From: Lachnospiraceae bacterium
GTDB lineage: Bacteria; Bacillota; Clostridia; Lachnospirales; Lachnospiraceae
NCBI GenBank assembly: GCA_024694055.1
Contig: JAILKC010000003.1
Location: forward strand, 1 to 38,489
Direction of reading: 5' to 3'
Length of the DNA stretch: 38,489 nucleotides
The translations under genes and the position numbers were made by a program. This document shows positions 24,942 to 34,216 of this stretch, one piece after another. Within the stretch, counting starts at the first letter, position 1, and each line of letters starts with the position of its first letter. The notes under the pieces are model-generated. The model ran no database searches. It was not told the origin of the DNA and saw only the letters and a program-made list of their open reading frames with translations.

Positions 24942-24965
24942 ATTACTGTATTTTTCGAGGTTTGT
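24921..24965 (+). terminator. Terminator-like hairpin between the dehydrogenase and leuC
   Basis: CCTCGAAAAATA (24921-24932) pairs perfectly with TATTTTTCGAGG (24949-24960) around a 16-nt loop, followed by TTTGTT. It should end the ruvA-dehydrogenase transcript or act as an attenuator ahead of leuC. Confidence 0.7.
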
Positions 24966-25005
24966 TATATGGTGTTTTAAAGAATTGGAGAGGAATGAAA
25001 AGATT

Positions 25006-26271
25006 ATGGGAATGACTATGACACAGAAGATCCTGGCTGCGCATGCGGGACTTAAAAGCGTGGAGGCAGGACAGTTAATAGAGGCTAAACTTGATCTGGT
25101 ACTTGGCAATGATATTACTTCGCCGGTAGCTATTCACGAGATGGACAAGATGAAAGTGGACGGAGTGTTTGATAAGGATAAGATAGCACTCGTGCCTGAT
25201 CATTTTGTTCCCAATAAGGATATAAAGTCTGCAGAACATTGCAAATGTGTCAGAGAATTTGCGAAGAAAAATGATATAACGAATTATTTTGAAGTTGGGC
25301 AGATGGGCATAGAGCATGCGCTTTTACCTGAAAAAGGTCTTACGGTCGCCGGTGACGTGATCATAGGCGCGGATTCACATACGTGTACATATGGTGCTGT
25401 TGGTGCATTTTCTACGGGCGTGGGAAGTACTGACATGGCTGCCGGTATGGCTACGGGCATGGCGTGGTTTAAGGTGCCTTCAGCGATTAAATTTGTACTT
25501 AAGAACAAGCCTGCGAAATGGGTGAGCGGTAAGGACATTATTCTGCATATCATAGGTAAGATAGGTGTGGATGGAGCATTATATAAATCGATGGAATTTA
25601 CCGGAGACGGAATACAGTATCTGACCATGGATGACAGATTCACCATAGCCAATATGGCGATAGAAGCCGGTGGCAAGAACGGGATATTCCCCGTGGATGA
25701 TCTGTGCCTTAAGTATATAAGCGAGCACAGTAACAGAAAGCCTGTAGTATATGAGGCTGATGCGGATGCGGTATATGATGAAGTGATTGAGATCGATCTT
25801 GCCACGCTCAGACCTACAGTGGCTTATCCTCATCTTCCGGAGAATACCAAGACTATAGATGATTCTGTTAAGGATGATATCAAGATTGATCAGGTGGTTA
25901 TCGGATCATGTACCAACGGACGTATGGATGATCTAAGGATTGCCGCATCCATACTTAAGGGCAAGAAGGTTGCGGCTGGAATGAGACTAATAGTGATACC
26001 CGGTACACAGCAGATATATCTTGATGCCATGGAAGAAGGCCTTATAAGGACCTTTGTTGAAGCGGGCGGAGTTGTATCGACACCCACGTGCGGACCCTGT
26101 CTTGGCGGATATATGGGTATTTTGGCTGAGAATGAACGCTGCGTATCCACGACTAACCGTAACTTTGTAGGACGTATGGGGCATATTTCTTCGGAGATAT
26201 ATCTTGCCAGCCCGGCTGTAGCTGCGGCCAGTGCCATTGCAGGCAGGATCGCAGATCCCGAGACTGTATGA
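25006..26271 (+). CDS. leuC: 3-isopropylmalate dehydratase large subunit
   Basis: LeuC with LeuD isomerises 2-isopropylmalate to 3-isopropylmalate in leucine synthesis, using a [4Fe-4S] cluster. The 421-residue protein has the three cluster cysteines C302 (GSCTNGR), C362 and C365 (CGPCLGG), and aconitase-family stretches such as [23 protein letters not shown] 25006 ([15 protein letters not shown]) is the start seen in related LeuC; a start at 24913 would run through the hairpin. GGAGAGG lies 12 nt upstream, slightly far, so MTMTQKI at 25012 is an alternative. leuD follows after 42 bp; leuA and leuB are not in the window. Confidence 0.96.
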   Translation: MGMTMTQKILAAHAGLKSVEAGQLIEAKLDLVLGNDITSPVAIHEMDKMKVDGVFDKDKIALVPDHFVPNKDIKSAEHCKCVREFAKKNDITNYFEVGQMGIEHALLPEKGLTVAGDVIIGADSHTCTYGAVGAFSTGVGSTDMAAGMATGMAWFKVPSAIKFVLKNKPAKWVSGKDIILHIIGKIGVDGALYKSMEFTGDGIQYLTMDDRFTIANMAIEAGGKNGIFPVDDLCLKYISEHSNRKPVVYEADADAVYDEVIEIDLATLRPTVAYPHLPENTKTIDDSVKDDIKIDQVVIGSCTNGRMDDLRIAASILKGKKVAAGMRLIVIPGTQQIYLDAMEEGLIRTFVEAGGVVSTPTCGPCLGGYMGILAENERCVSTTNRNFVGRMGHISSEIYLASPAVAAASAIAGRIADPETV

Positions 26272-26313
26272 TGATTATGATATATGTATAGATAAGCGCA
26301 GAAAGGAACAACG

Positions 26314-26802
26314 ATGGAAAACGCACACGGAAAAGTGATCAAATACGGAGACAATGTAGATACCGATGTTATTATACCGGCAAGATATCTTAACAGTTCG
26401 GATCCGAGTGAACTGGCAACTCATTGCATGGAGGATCTGGATAAGGATTTCTTAAGCAAGATGAAGCCGGGTGATATCATGGTGGCAGAGAAGAATTTTG
26501 GTTGTGGTTCATCAAGAGAACATGCCCCGATCGCTATCAAGGCCTGTGGTATCAGCTGCGTAATAGCAGAGACTTTTGCAAGGATATTCTACAGAAACGC
26601 CATTAATATAGGCCTTCCCATCATAGAATGTCCCAAAGCCGTTGCGGGTATAGATAACGGCGATGAAGTATCGATAGATTTTGACAGCGGGATCATCAAA
26701 AATATTACGAAAGGTACGTCGTTCAAAGGGCAGCCTTTCCCTGAATTCATGCAGAAGATAATTGACGCGGAAGGACTTGTCAATTATATTAATAGTAAGT
26801 GA
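26314..26802 (+). CDS. leuD: 3-isopropylmalate dehydratase small subunit
   Basis: The 162-residue swivelling-domain partner of LeuC has [15 protein letters not shown] (about 12-26), the active-site loop [12 protein letters not shown] and [19 protein letters not shown], all diagnostic of LeuD. Length fits the clostridial/archaeal-type small subunit. AGAAAGGAAC lies before the ATG. ruvB begins 10 bp after its stop, without an obvious ribosome site of its own. Confidence 0.96.
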   Translation: MENAHGKVIKYGDNVDTDVIIPARYLNSSDPSELATHCMEDLDKDFLSKMKPGDIMVAEKNFGCGSSREHAPIAIKACGISCVIAETFARIFYRNAINIGLPIIECPKAVAGIDNGDEVSIDFDSGIIKNITKGTSFKGQPFPEFMQKIIDAEGLVNYINSK

Positions 26803-26812
26803 TTTTTTTCCT

Positions 26813-27802
26813 ATGGAACGTAAGATTCTCAACACAAAGATCACTTCGGATGATATCAAGAATGATAATGTTCTCAGACCTGAATTTCTTAAGGATTATA
26901 TAGGCCAGGAGAAGGTTAAGTCATCCATGAAGGTGTATATTGATGCGGCTAAAGCCAGAGGTGAGAGCCTCGATCACGTCTTGCTGTACGGTCCTCCGGG
27001 ACTTGGCAAGACTACTTTGGCTTGTATCCTTGCCAATGAGATGGGCGTGAACATCAAGATCACTTCCGGACCGGCAATAGAGAAACCGGGTGAGCTTGCT
27101 GCAATATTGAGCAAGTTAAGAGACGGAGATCTGCTCTTTATTGATGAGATACATCGCCTTAACAGACAGGTTGAAGAAGTATTGTATCCCGCCATGGAAG
27201 ATTATGCCATTGATGTTGTGACTGGCGTTGGACCGGATGCAAGAAGCTACAGGCTTAAACTTGCGCGTTTTACGCTTGTTGGTGCAACTACGAGAGCGGG
27301 AATGCTGACGGCTCCTTTAAGGGACAGATTCGGCATGATACAGAAGCTTGAATTCTATGATCCGGATGAGCTTAAGACCATTATACTCGGTTCGGCATAC
27401 AGACTCGGTGTCGATATAGATGAGGACGGCGCATATGAGATGGCGCGCAGGAGTCGTGGTACACCGAGAATAGCCAACAGACTTCTCAAGAGAGTCAGAG
27501 ATTATGCTCAGGTCAAATATGACGGGCTTATCACAAAGGATGTAGCTGATGAGGTCCTTGGAATATTGGACATTGATCCGATGGGCCTTGATAAGACCGA
27601 TAAGAATATACTTAACACTATTATAGACAAGTTCGGAGGCGGACCTGTGGGTCTTGACACTCTGGCAGCGACCATAGGTGAAGATCCGGGTACCATAGAG
27701 GATGTATATGAGCCGTTTTTACTGATGAACGGTTTCATCAACAGGACTCCCAAGGGAAGGACCGTTACCGACGAGGCGTACAGACATCTGGGACTTAAGT
27801 AA
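26813..27802 (+). CDS. ruvB: Holliday junction branch-migration ATPase RuvB
   Basis: This hexameric AAA+ motor drives branch migration with RuvA. From ATG 26813 it is 329 residues: Walker A GPPGLGKT (60-67), Walker B FIDEIHRL (DEIH 111-114), [26 protein letters not shown] with the RuvB beta-hairpin and arginine-finger region, and a C-terminal winged helix ([19 protein letters not shown]). The ATG is preceded only by an AT-rich stretch, with no recognisable ribosome site, so expression probably depends on coupling to leuD just upstream; an in-frame upstream start would lie inside leuD. It is separated from ruvA by three metabolic genes. Confidence 0.96.
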   Translation: MERKILNTKITSDDIKNDNVLRPEFLKDYIGQEKVKSSMKVYIDAAKARGESLDHVLLYGPPGLGKTTLACILANEMGVNIKITSGPAIEKPGELAAILSKLRDGDLLFIDEIHRLNRQVEEVLYPAMEDYAIDVVTGVGPDARSYRLKLARFTLVGATTRAGMLTAPLRDRFGMIQKLEFYDPDELKTIILGSAYRLGVDIDEDGAYEMARRSRGTPRIANRLLKRVRDYAQVKYDGLITKDVADEVLGILDIDPMGLDKTDKNILNTIIDKFGGGPVGLDTLAATIGEDPGTIEDVYEPFLLMNGFINRTPKGRTVTDEAYRHLGLK

Positions 27803-27817
27803 TGCGAGGTATATCAA

Positions 27818-28864
27818 GTGACAGATCACATTACAGATCACGTAATCATAGTTGACGATGATGTAACCAATCTGAATATGGCGGGTCATATTCTGTCCAA
27901 GAATAAGATGCATGTCACGGCACTTAAGTCGGGCAAAGCTTTGCTTGCGCATATGAAGGAGCATAAGGCTGATCTTATCCTTCTTGATATCATTATGCCT
28001 GATATGGACGGATATGAGACCTTAAGACGGCTCAGAGAACAGGAAAAAGACGGAGAAGAGACTCCGATCATATTCCTGACGGCCAATGAAGATTATGATG
28101 CCGAGGCCAAGGGACTTGAACTCGGTGCCATTGATTTTATCAAGAAGCCATTTATCCCTGAAGTTTTGGCGCTCAGAGTCAGACATATGTGTGATCTTAT
28201 CAAGCTTCAGAAGAATCTTGAGAATGAAGTTGAGATCAAGACAGAAGAAAATGACAGACTTTTCAGACATGTCATTCGTACCCTGGCAGATGCGATAGAT
28301 GCCAAGGATAATTATACCAAGGGACATTCGGGAAGAGTGGCAGAGTATTCAAGGTCAATTGCAAGGAGATATGGATATACCGAGAGACAGCAGAATGAAA
28401 TATTCATGATGGGTATTCTTCATGATGTTGGTAAGATCGGTATTCCCGATGCTGTGATCAATAAGCCTGAGAAACTCACTGCGGAGGAGTATTGCCTTAT
28501 TAAGAGCCATCCGGTGGTCGGGGCCAATATTTTAAGTAATATTTCTGAGATGCCCTCTCTTATGACGGGTGCCAGGTGGCATCATGAGCGTGTGGACGGC
28601 GGAGGATATCCTGACGGACTTAAGAATAAGGATATTCCGGAGGCTGCGCGTATCATAGCCGTTGCGGATGCGTACGATGCCATGACCAGCAGACGAAGCT
28701 ACAGAGACATACTTCCGCAGGACAAAGTCAGAGCGGAGCTTGAAAATGGCAGGGGTAGCCAGTTTGATCCGGTATTTGCGGATATAATGCTTCGTATGAT
28801 GGATGAAGACAAAGGCTATGAGATGAGGGAGAAGATAGATGAAGGAGCGGAAGGTAAGCAGTGA
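27818..28864 (+). CDS. HD-GYP response regulator (probable cyclic-di-GMP phosphodiesterase)
   Basis: The 348-residue protein joins an N-terminal receiver domain (1-125; acidic triad VDDD, phosphoacceptor Asp57 in LLDIIMPDMDG, FLTAN and Lys110 in KKPF) to an HD-GYP domain (150-335; GHSGRV, His202-Asp203 in ILHDVGKIGIP, HHERVDGGGYPDG with GYP 263-265). All metal ligands I can place look intact, so hydrolysis of cyclic-di-GMP is likely. The GTG start has GAGG (27806-27809) 8 nt upstream. The 3' end overlaps the next gene, a hybrid histidine kinase, by 26 bp, so that kinase or the following one is the natural candidate to phosphorylate it. Confidence 0.93.
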   Translation: MTDHITDHVIIVDDDVTNLNMAGHILSKNKMHVTALKSGKALLAHMKEHKADLILLDIIMPDMDGYETLRRLREQEKDGEETPIIFLTANEDYDAEAKGLELGAIDFIKKPFIPEVLALRVRHMCDLIKLQKNLENEVEIKTEENDRLFRHVIRTLADAIDAKDNYTKGHSGRVAEYSRSIARRYGYTERQQNEIFMMGILHDVGKIGIPDAVINKPEKLTAEEYCLIKSHPVVGANILSNISEMPSLMTGARWHHERVDGGGYPDGLKNKDIPEAARIIAVADAYDAMTSRRSYRDILPQDKVRAELENGRGSQFDPVFADIMLRMMDEDKGYEMREKIDEGAEGKQ

Positions 28865-31448
28865 AGTAAGCAGAATATCACATATTGCTCTGGTCATTAC
28901 GATCAATGTTTTTTCTGCTGTCCTTGTATTGCTTAATTCCTTAATGAATTGGGACCTTTGGACCACTCCTCTTTTTATATGTGTGGCTGTTGTTACGGTT
29001 GCCATGTATTTTACCAGCAGAGCATCCAATCAGCATACGATGTATTTCTATGCTTCGATGATCATGCTGGAACTGTTCTATTATTGTGTCAAAGCGCCAT
29101 CTGTCTATGACGCTACTCCCGTTATCATAATCGCACTTATCATGCTTGCGCTTTCCGGCAACAGAAATGTTATCCGTGCATGTATTCTGATCGGATATCT
29201 CGGATTTTTCTTTAAGGTATATATTTCTCATAAAAACGGTCATGATATTCTCGTAACCAAGGGAGATGTCATGACTTTAATTATGCATCTTTTTTTGGTA
29301 ACACTTGCCGGATTTGCTGTTATGAGAGTCTACTATGTGTGGAAGAAATCTGAAGATATGTACAAAAAACGTATCACTCAGATTGAAGAAGAGAACCGCA
29401 AAGCCAATGACTTTATGGCCAATGTATCGCATGAGATCCGTACTCCCGTTAATGCCGTTATAGGTCTTACCAATGTAATTATGGATCGAATAAGCGATAA
29501 AGATGCAAAAGAAGATATCAGGTCCGTTAATGATGCAGGTCATCGTGTTGCGGATCAGATAAGCGATATACTTGATTACACCGAGATCGATATGAATAAG
29601 CTTGTGGTCAATGATGAAACTTACATGCTTTCTTCGCTGATCGATGATATCGCAACCAAGCTTAACAGTATAGCCAGACCTGAAGTGGAAGTTATCTTCG
29701 ATATATCAGCGGACATACCTTCCGTACTTATAGGTGATATAAGCAAGATCAGGAGAGTGTTGTGGCATATCATCAGTAACGGTATCAAATTCACCAAATC
29801 AGGTGGTGTATATATACGTGTGTATTCTCTAAGGCGTCAGTACGGTGTGAATCTGTGCGTTGAAGTGACTGATACCGGAGTGGGAATGGATGATGATGAG
29901 ATCGGAAGAGTGCTTGATAAGTTCTATCAGGCCAATTCGGGCAGAAACAGGGCGGCCGGAGGTTTGGGCCTTGGAATGTCCATTGCACATGGTTTCGTGA
30001 AGGCCATGGGAGGTTTCCTTACAATTGAGAGCAAGAAGGGTGAAGGCACCAAAGTATGCGTGAGCATACCTCAACATATAGCTGAGGAATCATCATGCAT
30101 GGCTATTAATGATACCAACAGCCTTTGCCTTGCATCCTTCCTTCATTTTGATAAGTATCAGAATCCTCAGGTCAGAGCGTTCTACAATAATATGATCAAG
30201 AACCTTGTGCAGGGGCTTGGCATAATGGTATACAGGGTTGACAAACTCGGAGATCTAAAGAAACTGCAGGATATATACAATCTCACACACCTGTTTATGG
30301 GTACTGAAGAATATAACATTGATCCTGCGTACATAGAAGCCTTGGCTGCACAGATAGAAGTGATAGTGATCGCGGATACGAGATTTGAACCTTCACCGGG
30401 AACCAATGTCAGAGTTGTACGTAAGCCGTTTTATGGCTTCCCGCTTGTTAATCTCGTCAATTCCGGTACCTATAAGCGGAATGAACTTATTACGTCTGCA
30501 GGACTGTATTGTCCGGGGGTCAAAGCGCTTGTGGTTGATGACGAACGCATGAATCTTCTTGTGGCAGAGGGTATATTTAAGAAATACGGAATGGTAGTCA
30601 CTACTGTCGGTACGGGTGTCGATGCAGTCAATATATGCAAAAAGCAGAGCTTTGACCTGATCTTTATGGATCATATGATGCCTGAGATGGATGGTATTGA
30701 GGCCATGAAACAGATCAGGACCAATGCAGGCAAAGAGGGAAAGGAACTGACCATAATCGCGCTTACCGCCAATGCTGTCAGCAGCGCAAGGGAGATGTTC
30801 CTTAATGAGGGCTTTGATGAGTTCGTGCCCAAGCCCATAGAGAATGCCGATCTTGAGAGAGTGCTGCGGCGCGTTCTTCCCAAATCAGCAATTATCGAAC
30901 TTGAAGGTGAAAAGAGTCAGGAGAAAAAAGATGATATCTTCTATGACACCATAACCGATACGACTTCTTTTGCCAAAAGTGAGAATGAGATCGGAGAGAG
31001 CTTTGCAAAACTCACGAATGTGGGAATAGATACTTTGTCGGCGATGAAATACTGTCAGAATGACAGCAGTTTCTATGTGATGCTGCTTAAGAATTTCGCT
31101 CTTGATTTTGACAATAAGGCACCTGAACTTAAGACTTTGTTTGAAGAGAAGAACTGGCATGATTATTCTATCAGAGTCCATGCTCTTAAAAGCGCGTCCA
31201 AGATGATAGGTCATGATGAAATGTCAAGCCTGTCAAGCAGACTTGAGGAAGCGGCCAAGGCTGACGACGGGCATGCGGTTGAAGCTGAACACGGCAAACT
31301 TATGAGTATGTATACCGAAGTAGTGAGCCTGATCAGGCAGACGTATAAGATGCCGAATGAAGATATTCCCGAGATTGCCAGTGCCGGTATTGCGGATGTA
31401 TCTGACAATGAAGAAGAATATGAAGTACTCGAGTTTAAGCCTGAATAA
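28839..31448 (+). CDS. Membrane hybrid histidine kinase with pseudo-receiver, receiver and HPt domains
   Basis: The 869-residue sensor has an N-terminal membrane domain (several helices, about 14-165) without a large extracellular loop and a short coiled coil. HisKA follows, with His198 in NVSHEIRTPVNAVIGL, then HATPase (N314, DTGVGM at 345-350, GLGLGM at 375-380). A receiver-like region (about 430-540) lacks the phosphorylatable Asp (THLFMGTEEY) yet keeps a VVRKPF end. A true receiver (about 562-680) has Asp611 in FMDHMMPEMDG, and a C-terminal HPt carries His781 in RVHALKSASKMIG. The parts needed for a phosphorelay are all present. The ATG lies inside the end of the HD-GYP gene, with GAGGGAG upstream. 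The ligand is unknown. Confidence 0.92.
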   Translation: MKERKVSSEVSRISHIALVITINVFSAVLVLLNSLMNWDLWTTPLFICVAVVTVAMYFTSRASNQHTMYFYASMIMLELFYYCVKAPSVYDATPVIIIALIMLALSGNRNVIRACILIGYLGFFFKVYISHKNGHDILVTKGDVMTLIMHLFLVTLAGFAVMRVYYVWKKSEDMYKKRITQIEEENRKANDFMANVSHEIRTPVNAVIGLTNVIMDRISDKDAKEDIRSVNDAGHRVADQISDILDYTEIDMNKLVVNDETYMLSSLIDDIATKLNSIARPEVEVIFDISADIPSVLIGDISKIRRVLWHIISNGIKFTKSGGVYIRVYSLRRQYGVNLCVEVTDTGVGMDDDEIGRVLDKFYQANSGRNRAAGGLGLGMSIAHGFVKAMGGFLTIESKKGEGTKVCVSIPQHIAEESSCMAINDTNSLCLASFLHFDKYQNPQVRAFYNNMIKNLVQGLGIMVYRVDKLGDLKKLQDIYNLTHLFMGTEEYNIDPAYIEALAAQIEVIVIADTRFEPSPGTNVRVVRKPFYGFPLVNLVNSGTYKRNELITSAGLYCPGVKALVVDDERMNLLVAEGIFKKYGMVVTTVGTGVDAVNICKKQSFDLIFMDHMMPEMDGIEAMKQIRTNAGKEGKELTIIALTANAVSSAREMFLNEGFDEFVPKPIENADLERVLRRVLPKSAIIELEGEKSQEKKDDIFYDTITDTTSFAKSENEIGESFAKLTNVGIDTLSAMKYCQNDSSFYVMLLKNFALDFDNKAPELKTLFEEKNWHDYSIRVHALKSASKMIGHDEMSSLSSRLEEAAKADDGHAVEAEHGKLMSMYTEVVSLIRQTYKMPNEDIPEIASAGIADVSDNEEEYEVLEFKPE

Positions 31449-31481
31449 GGCCATGTACCTATATGGGAGGATCTGCTCCAT

Positions 31482-34154
31482 ATGAATACCAAAAGAATGG
31501 TTGAGTGGTTTACAAAGACATATCCGGATATAGCTGAGAGGAAATTTGCCATCTCGGGTATAACCACTGCTGTTACACTGCTCGTGATCTTAATATGGGA
31601 TATATTTATCGGTGAACCGCTTGTCAGGGTCATTACTTTGGCGCTTTCTTTGGTTGCGGCATGGATGGCTTTGGTATTTTTTCTTTATATTCACAGAGCT
31701 TCTTTCGGAGCTACGCTTATCTCGATTGTAATTGTATGTGTGGTCGTTCCGCTCATGTTCTTTACGGGTGATGGTATATACGGATGCACTCCGTTGTGGA
31801 TAGCCTTTGCCTTTATGTATATCGGCATCAATCTTAAAGGCAGGCGCAGACCCGCGCTTATCATACTGCTGTTAGCCGTCACTGTCGGTTGCTATATGTT
31901 GGCATGCGCAAGGCCGGATCTTTTGATACATCATGTTGATATGGCCAAGGCTTATCTGGATTCCGGCGCATCTTTGGTTGCAGTGGGTGTTTTGTCACAT
32001 ATTCTGATAGGCTTTCTTGTAGAGATATATGATGGCGAGAGGAATACTGCCGAGACTCGGAAAAAGGAGATTGAATCTCTCAATCTCGCACAGAGCAGAT
32101 TCTTCTCCAGCATGAGCCATGAGATCAGGACTCCGATCAATACCATAGTTGGCCTTAATGAGATGATCCTTAGAGAAGATATATCACCGGAAGTGGCGGA
32201 CGATGCCAAGAATATCGAATCGGCCAGTAAGATGCTGTTACAGCTCATCAATGATATCCTTGATATGTCCAAGATAGAAGCCGGTAAACTTGATCTGACT
32301 CCGATCGCATATGATGTTGGAGATATGCTATCCGATATAGTCGGAATGCTGTGGGTAAGAGCCAAGGAAAAGGGATTGCAATTCCATGTCGATCTTGATC
32401 CGCATCTGCCGTCCAAGCTCTATGGCGATGAGATGAGGATCAAACAGGTTCTCATCAATGTTCTTACCAATGCGATCAAATATACCAAAGAGGGTTCTGT
32501 TAACTTTACGATCCAGTGTGAGAGAACTGAAGACAATAAAGCTAAGGTCGTATATTCAATAAGTGATACGGGTATAGGTATCAAGAAAGAGAACATCCCT
32601 TATCTTTTCTCGGCGTTCAAGAGAGTTGATGAAGAGAAGAACAGACATATCGAAGGAACCGGACTGGGTCTGGCGATCGTTAAGGAATATGTTGACCTTA
32701 TGGGCGGAAACGTCACTGTTAACAGTGTTTATACCCAGGGTACCACGTTTATCGTTGAGATACCGCAAGAGGTAGCTGATTCCAGAGAGATCGGAGAGCT
32801 CAATATTGAAGAACGCCATGAGATGAATGAGCGTACTCATTACAAGAGAAGATTTGAAGCTCCTGAAGCAAAGATCCTTGTAGTGGATGACAATTCTTCA
32901 AATATCATGGTTGTTACCAAATTGCTTCGTGATACGAAAGTTAATGTGGACAGTGCCAAGAGTGGTGAAGAAGCCTTAAAAAAAGCTTTTTCAAAGCATT
33001 ATCATGTTATATTCATGGATCATCTCATGCCTGGAATGGATGGTATAGAGTGTATGCACAAGATCCGTGAACAAGTCGGAGGGTTGTGTAATGATTCCAA
33101 GATCATAGCGCTCACCGCCAATGCGGGAAGTGAGAATAAAGCACTTTATGCAAGAGAAGGATTTGATGGATATCTTGTTAAGCCTGTCAGCGGTGATGAA
33201 CTTGAAAAAGAACTCATCCGTATGCTTCCCAAAGAGATCGTTCAGGCCATAGATTTTGAAGCCAGAGTGGAACTCGAAGGACAGACAGATTCGGCTATCA
33301 GAGTTAAGAGAGTATCTTTGCTTATCACGACCGACAGTGTGTGTGATCTTCCGGCTGATATACTTAAGCAGAATGACATCAGGGTTATTCCTTACTATGT
33401 AAGTACGGATAAAGGATTGTTCTTGGATGGTAAAGAGATCAACTGCACCGAGATGATCGATTATATGACGGATAATCCGGGTAAAGCAAAAGCAATGCCG
33501 CCTACTTCTGCGGACTATGAAGCATTCTTTGCAAAACAGCTTCTTACAGCCAATAATGTCATCCATATATCCATGGCCGGCAGCGAATCTGAAGGATATG
33601 CGATTGCATCTGAAGCAGCTCAGACGTTTGACAATGTAAGTGTAATAAACAGCGGACACTTATCAAGCGGACTCGGACTTATGGTGCTTGCTGCTCATAA
33701 GATGGTAGTAGAGGGATATACACCCGACAGGATACTTAAGGAATTACCATTATACAGAAATAAGATATCTACCGGATTTATGGTGAGATACGCGGACAGC
33801 ATGGCGAGAGCAGGCAAGATAAATAAAGCTTTTGCAGTGGCCTCCGACTTTGCGTTTTTGCATCCTATCATGATATTGAAAGACAGCAGACTGACCTTGG
33901 GCAGAATATTCTTCGGCACATTTGCCTATGCACAACGCAGATATATCAAAGAATCATTTGCTGAACCGGACAGGATAGACACCTCCAGACTGTTTATCAC
34001 ACATTCCGGATTGGATGCTGAACAACTGCGCGAGATCAAGAGGCAGGTCGAAATGTATATCAAGTTTGATGAAATCATATTCCAAAAGGCTTCGCCTGCC
34101 ATAACGGCTAATTGCGGACCGGGTTCCTTCGGGCTGTTGTACACGACTATATAA
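31482..34154 (+). CDS. Membrane hybrid histidine kinase fused to a DegV (fatty-acid-binding) domain
   Basis: The 890-residue protein has an N-terminal multi-helix membrane region (about 22-182). HisKA (His213 in MSHEIRTPINTIVGL) and HATPase (NVLTNAIKYT, SDTGIGI 361-367, GTGLGLAIV 392-400) follow. A receiver (463-585) has DD469-470, Asp513 in FMDHLMPGMD and Lys567. A full DegV/FakB-type domain (about 611-890) completes it, with TTDSVCDLP, VIPYYVS, PPTSADYEAFF, SVINSGHLSSGLGLMVLAA, HPIMILKDSRL and GRIFFGTFAYAQR. DegV proteins bind a fatty acid and hand it to the FakA kinase, so a lipid-responsive kinase is the obvious idea (inference). No HPt is present; the upstream kinase supplies one. GGGAGG lies upstream of the ATG. 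The frame is unbroken, so the fusion is real in this sequence. Confidence 0.93.
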   Translation: MNTKRMVEWFTKTYPDIAERKFAISGITTAVTLLVILIWDIFIGEPLVRVITLALSLVAAWMALVFFLYIHRASFGATLISIVIVCVVVPLMFFTGDGIYGCTPLWIAFAFMYIGINLKGRRRPALIILLLAVTVGCYMLACARPDLLIHHVDMAKAYLDSGASLVAVGVLSHILIGFLVEIYDGERNTAETRKKEIESLNLAQSRFFSSMSHEIRTPINTIVGLNEMILREDISPEVADDAKNIESASKMLLQLINDILDMSKIEAGKLDLTPIAYDVGDMLSDIVGMLWVRAKEKGLQFHVDLDPHLPSKLYGDEMRIKQVLINVLTNAIKYTKEGSVNFTIQCERTEDNKAKVVYSISDTGIGIKKENIPYLFSAFKRVDEEKNRHIEGTGLGLAIVKEYVDLMGGNVTVNSVYTQGTTFIVEIPQEVADSREIGELNIEERHEMNERTHYKRRFEAPEAKILVVDDNSSNIMVVTKLLRDTKVNVDSAKSGEEALKKAFSKHYHVIFMDHLMPGMDGIECMHKIREQVGGLCNDSKIIALTANAGSENKALYAREGFDGYLVKPVSGDELEKELIRMLPKEIVQAIDFEARVELEGQTDSAIRVKRVSLLITTDSVCDLPADILKQNDIRVIPYYVSTDKGLFLDGKEINCTEMIDYMTDNPGKAKAMPPTSADYEAFFAKQLLTANNVIHISMAGSESEGYAIASEAAQTFDNVSVINSGHLSSGLGLMVLAAHKMVVEGYTPDRILKELPLYRNKISTGFMVRYADSMARAGKINKAFAVASDFAFLHPIMILKDSRLTLGRIFFGTFAYAQRRYIKESFAEPDRIDTSRLFITHSGLDAEQLREIKRQVEMYIKFDEIIFQKASPAITANCGPGSFGLLYTTI

Positions 34155-34155
34155 C

Positions 34156-34184
34156 TTGCAAATAATCTTGAGCGATACTATAAT
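34156..34184 (+). promoter_or_regulatory. Promoter for zapA (TTGCAA-N17-TATAAT)
   Basis: TTGCAA (34156-34161) and a perfect TATAAT (34179-34184) have 17-bp spacing. It lies directly after the DegV-kinase stop and 33 bp before the zapA ATG, marking the start of the division/wall operon. Confidence 0.8.
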
Positions 34185-34216
34185 AATGTGGTCAAATAAA
34201 AAGGGAGATATGGCGT

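Noticed and set aside
32991-33659. 222-codon minus-strand open frame inside the DegV-kinase gene
   Set aside because: Antisense to conserved receiver and DegV domains; no recognisable domain or start signal.
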